Translations under genes and position numbers: made by a program
Assembly (NCBI GenBank): GCA_046329495.1
Contig: JAXLUO010000001.1
Span: forward strand, 62,001 to 126,000
Source of the DNA: Bog-950 sp046329495
GTDB taxonomy: Bacteria; Bacteroidota; Bacteroidia; Chitinophagales; LD1
Length of the DNA: 64,000 nucleotides
Direction: 5' to 3'
Notes under the pieces: model-generated
Databases searched by the model: none
The model's input: only the letters and a program-made list of their open reading frames with translations
Told to the model about the DNA's origin: nothing
Shown here: one piece after another, positions 61,887 through 64,000 of the stretch
How the letters are laid out: every line of letters starts with the position of its first letter
Numbering within the stretch: position 1 is the first letter of the stretch

Positions 61887-62273
61887 TTAGAACAAACTGC
61901 TCTGGCCGTTCTCTGTAACATTGGTTTGCTCGGGTTGTGGTGCCGGCGCAGCAGCTACAGGTGCAGCTACAGGAACTGGCTTCTTAACAGCCGGCTTCGA
62001 AACTTTTTTAACCGGTTTTTTAGCGGCAGGCTTCGCTGCTTTTTTGGCAACCTTTTTCACTGCTTTCTTCGCAGCAGGTTTAGCGGCCTTCTTCGCCTTT
62101 TTGGGGGCAGGCTTAGCCACTTTCTTAGCAGCTTTTTTTGCTGCCTTTTTAGCAACTTTTTTAACGGCTTTCTTAACCGCTGCCTTCTTCGCTTTTTTAG
62201 CAACTACTTTTTTCTTCGCTGCCTTCTTTGCGGCTTTTTTAGCCGGTTTTTTACTTTTTTTCTTTGTAGCCAT
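61887..62273 (-). CDS. Histone H1/AlgP-like lysine-alanine-rich protein
   Basis: A 128-residue protein made almost entirely of K-K-A-A-K and P-A-A-K-K repeats (residues 4-100), then a Pro/Ala-rich stretch and the non-repetitive end N-V-T-E-N-G-Q-S-S-L-F. This resembles bacterial H1-like or AlgP-type DNA compaction proteins, found in several Bacteroidota. Function is inferred from composition. The repetitive DNA is prone to slippage, so length may vary between strains. Confidence 0.7.
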   Translation of the reverse strand: MATKKKSKKPAKKAAKKAAKKKVVAKKAKKAAVKKAVKKVAKKAAKKAAKKVAKPAPKKAKKAAKPAAKKAVKKVAKKAAKPAAKKPVKKVSKPAVKKPVPVAAPVAAAPAPQPEQTNVTENGQSSLF

Positions 62274-62336
62274 ATGGGTGGTTTTTCAACTTTACTAAAG
62301 TACAACTCTTTTCAAATTAAAAAACACTAAAGTTGT

Positions 62337-63308
62337 TCAGTCAAGCAGGCTGCGTTCCTTAGCCCAACGCAGGCCCGGTTTTGGCTCAGGCCAACCCGTT
62401 TGTTCGGCGGCATCTATCATATCCTGTATTTCCTGCTCGTAGGCCTTTGGGGTAAACTTAAAATCGGCTTTAAACAGGTGGTCATCGGCACACATATTGC
62501 CACCGGTAAACAAAGGAAAATCGCCTGCATTCAACCCACTTTTTTCTACCTGCTCTTCTGTCCACCGCACCATTTGTAACGGTTTGTTCAGCAAACGCGA
62601 TGCAGTTTCCATAAAGTGCACCATCTTATTGTGTTTCACCGAAATAGCATTATACACTTGTACACTATGTTGGCCCTCAATAGCAGCATAAAGGGCATTG
62701 GCCAAATCATCGCCAAAGGTTATGCTGGTAGTGTAATCCTGTAGGCTGGGATAGATAAAAGGCTCCCCTTTCTGCACCCGCCAAATCCAATAATAAAAAC
62801 GTTCTGTCCAGTCGTACCGGCCGCTTACAAAACTGGGCCTAAAGATGATCTTATCCATCCCTTCCTGGGCTAAAAGCAGCCTTTCCATCTCTGCTTTTTT
62901 CTCCCCATAGGCATCGGGTAATTTGCTTATTTTTTGTTCTTCCGTACAAAACAAAACCGGGCTTAACTCTGTAATCTCCGCATTACCGTTTCGTACAAAG
63001 TCGTAAACCGATACTGTTGAAATAAAGATGTAACGCCCCACCTTACCTTTCCATTTTTCCAGCAGTTGCTGAAAGGTTACCGGGTAGTAGCCGCTAAAAT
63101 CAATCACCACATCCCATGCCTGCGAGGCCACCTTCTCTATATCTTCTGTTTCGCGATTGCCATGCAGTTGCTTCACATCTTCAAATAGTCCTGCATTGCT
63201 TTTGCCACGGTTAAACAAGGTAACGTCATAGCGCGCATCATTCCGTAATTTTTCAGTTAAGGTGCGGCCCACAAACATGGTGCCTCCTAATAGCAATATC
63301 TTCTTCAT
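62337..63308 (-). CDS. NAD-dependent epimerase/dehydratase
   Basis: A 323-residue SDR-like protein. The Rossmann motif G-G-T-M-F-V-G lies at residues 8-14 (a variant of G-x-x-G-x-x-G). The usual catalytic Y-x-x-x-K appears as Y-G-E-K-K around residue 134, and S-T-V-S-V-Y supplies the Ser/Tyr region. The order resembles atypical SDRs such as the CSP41/isoflavone reductase-like group; the substrate is unknown. The ATG overlaps the lipoprotein stop upstream (TGATG at 63306-63310), so the two genes form an operon. Confidence 0.82.
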   Translation of the reverse strand: MKKILLLGGTMFVGRTLTEKLRNDARYDVTLFNRGKSNAGLFEDVKQLHGNRETEDIEKVASQAWDVVIDFSGYYPVTFQQLLEKWKGKVGRYIFISTVSVYDFVRNGNAEITELSPVLFCTEEQKISKLPDAYGEKKAEMERLLLAQEGMDKIIFRPSFVSGRYDWTERFYYWIWRVQKGEPFIYPSLQDYTTSITFGDDLANALYAAIEGQHSVQVYNAISVKHNKMVHFMETASRLLNKPLQMVRWTEEQVEKSGLNAGDFPLFTGGNMCADDHLFKADFKFTPKAYEQEIQDMIDAAEQTGWPEPKPGLRWAKERSLLD

Positions 63309-63844
63309 CAGAAACCCAGGATTTTTGCGTCTACAAAAAAGTTAGTGTAAATGTGTACCTGTACGTTGCCCGTTAGTACTTCATCCGTAGTGCTAACCAC
63401 CTTCAGTTTAAATTTATCTGCCTTTATATAGTCTTTCAGTTCCACGTCAAAAACGGTAAGTGGCAGCTCGCCGCCTACGGAGTTATCAATGTTCAGCTTT
63501 TCAGCTACCTCTGTTTCCGGTAAACCGTCAGCCAGAATATAAATGCGCACATCCTTTAAAAACGAAAACGTTTTTCCCGCAGGGGCCGTTATGCTCAGTT
63601 TAACGTCTTTGGCTTTAATGCTTTCTATTAAATCCTTCCGGGTATCATTAATGGCAAACTCCTGTTCGCTGTTGGTAGTTACGTCGGGCGAGTTTAAGGT
63701 TATCGGTAAATTTACCGGAATACCTGCCGAATAGGTATAGTCGCTGTTGTAGTCCATATAGAACTGCGTTAGCTCATGCAGTTTTTTGCAACCCGAAAAA
63801 AACAGGCCGCAGCATAGCAGTAGTCCAATTGATAATCGCTTCAT
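63308..63844 (-). CDS. Lipoprotein, unknown function
   Basis: A 178-residue lipoprotein with a good lipobox (F-F-S-G-C-K-K, Cys about residue 19). The mature part is a beta-rich domain with I-P-V-N-L-P-I-T-L and L-K-V-V-S-T-T-D-E-V-L-T-G-N-V-Q-V-H-I-Y, suggesting an immunoglobulin-like sandwich. No family recognised. It is coupled to the epimerase gene downstream. Confidence 0.72.
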   Translation of the reverse strand: MKRLSIGLLLCCGLFFSGCKKLHELTQFYMDYNSDYTYSAGIPVNLPITLNSPDVTTNSEQEFAINDTRKDLIESIKAKDVKLSITAPAGKTFSFLKDVRIYILADGLPETEVAEKLNIDNSVGGELPLTVFDVELKDYIKADKFKLKVVSTTDEVLTGNVQVHIYTNFFVDAKILGF

Positions 63845-63898
63845 GTTTACGAATGTAAACCAAGCACCGGTAAAAAATAAAGATTAGGTTAGGTAGTG

Positions 63899-64000
63899 CT
63901 AAATAGCCCCCTTTAGGGCAATACCTATCTGGTCAAGTTTACCGCTTTCAAACCAGCATGAAACCACACAGGCCGAAAGCTCAAATTCGCAATAACCACT
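63899..64000 (-). CDS. 3' end of an unknown gene (partial)
   Basis: An open minus-strand frame enters from the right edge and stops at TAG 63899. Its last 33 residues read in part C-E-F-E-L-S-A-C-V-V-S-C-W-F-E-S-G-K-L-D-Q-I-G-I-A-L. Codon use and strand agree with the neighbours and the stop lies 54 bp before the lipoprotein start. No family is recognised from such a short piece. Confidence 0.4.
   Translation of the reverse strand, partial: SGYCEFELSACVVSCWFESGKLDQIGIALKGAI

Noticed and set aside
61921..62330. Phe/Ala-rich plus-strand frames opposite the H1-like gene
   Set aside because: Complement of AAG/GCC repeats in the lysine-alanine gene; no independent support.

Overview
The window is a piece of a Bacteroidota chromosome, probably Chitinophagaceae or a close relative (inference). 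The evidence is a SprA-type type IX secretion system (T9SS) translocon, a PorP/SprF-family protein, a PorE-like TPR/PD40/OmpA protein, three very large surface proteins with the gliding-motility-associated (type B) C-terminal domain, one type A sorting-domain protein, DUF4292 and 7TMR-DISM/AraC proteins, and TAnnTTTG-type promoter boxes. No rRNA, tRNA, CRISPR array, transposase or phage gene was recognised.

Layout. 1-28: first codons of a minus-strand PpiD/SurA-like foldase running off the left edge. 0.3-5.2 kb (+): an epimerase, a small lipoprotein, dUTPase (dut), a sugar nucleotidyltransferase and a TPR protein. 5.2-21.8 kb (-): a glycine-rich T9SS cargo protein, two tandem rhomboid proteases, sprA, ruvA, gatA, a tatA-like gene, an EnvC-like LytM protein and DUF4292. 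22.0-28.4 kb (+): the PorE-like OmpA protein, a membrane AraC regulator, a lipoprotein and a T9SS type A protein. 28.5-32.2 kb (-): an A+T-richer array of small cysteine-patterned lipoproteins, interleaved with decayed fragments of one larger gene's 3' end. 32.2-33.97 kb: a gene-free stretch with two different tandem repeats (periods about 244 and 167 bp). 34.0-53.4 kb: serC (+), a small lipoprotein, an ABC exporter, OsmC, a SprB-repeat adhesin, PorP/SprF, LysE, a second Ig-repeat cargo protein, an SDR, selD, a DMT transporter, obg and adk, mostly on the minus strand. 53.6-61.1 kb: a signalling cluster with a CHASE/PAS histidine kinase and LuxR-type regulator, a receiver protein, a LOV-domain histidine kinase with all blue-light-sensing residues, an ECF sigma/anti-sigma pair and an Rcp1-like receiver. 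61.2-64.0 kb (-): two lysine/alanine-rich DNA-binding-like proteins, an epimerase, a lipoprotein and the 3' end of an unknown gene.

How the parts fit. SprA, the PorE-like protein and PorP/SprF form or decorate the T9SS that would export the four sorting-domain proteins seen here. The EnvC-like and DUF4292 pair, TatA, the rhomboids and the PpiD-like protein are general envelope functions. The least explained element is the lipoprotein array. It looks like repeated duplication of a (large-protein tail + lipoprotein) cassette in which only the lipoproteins stay intact. Family assignments are from reading motifs by eye; no database search was run.
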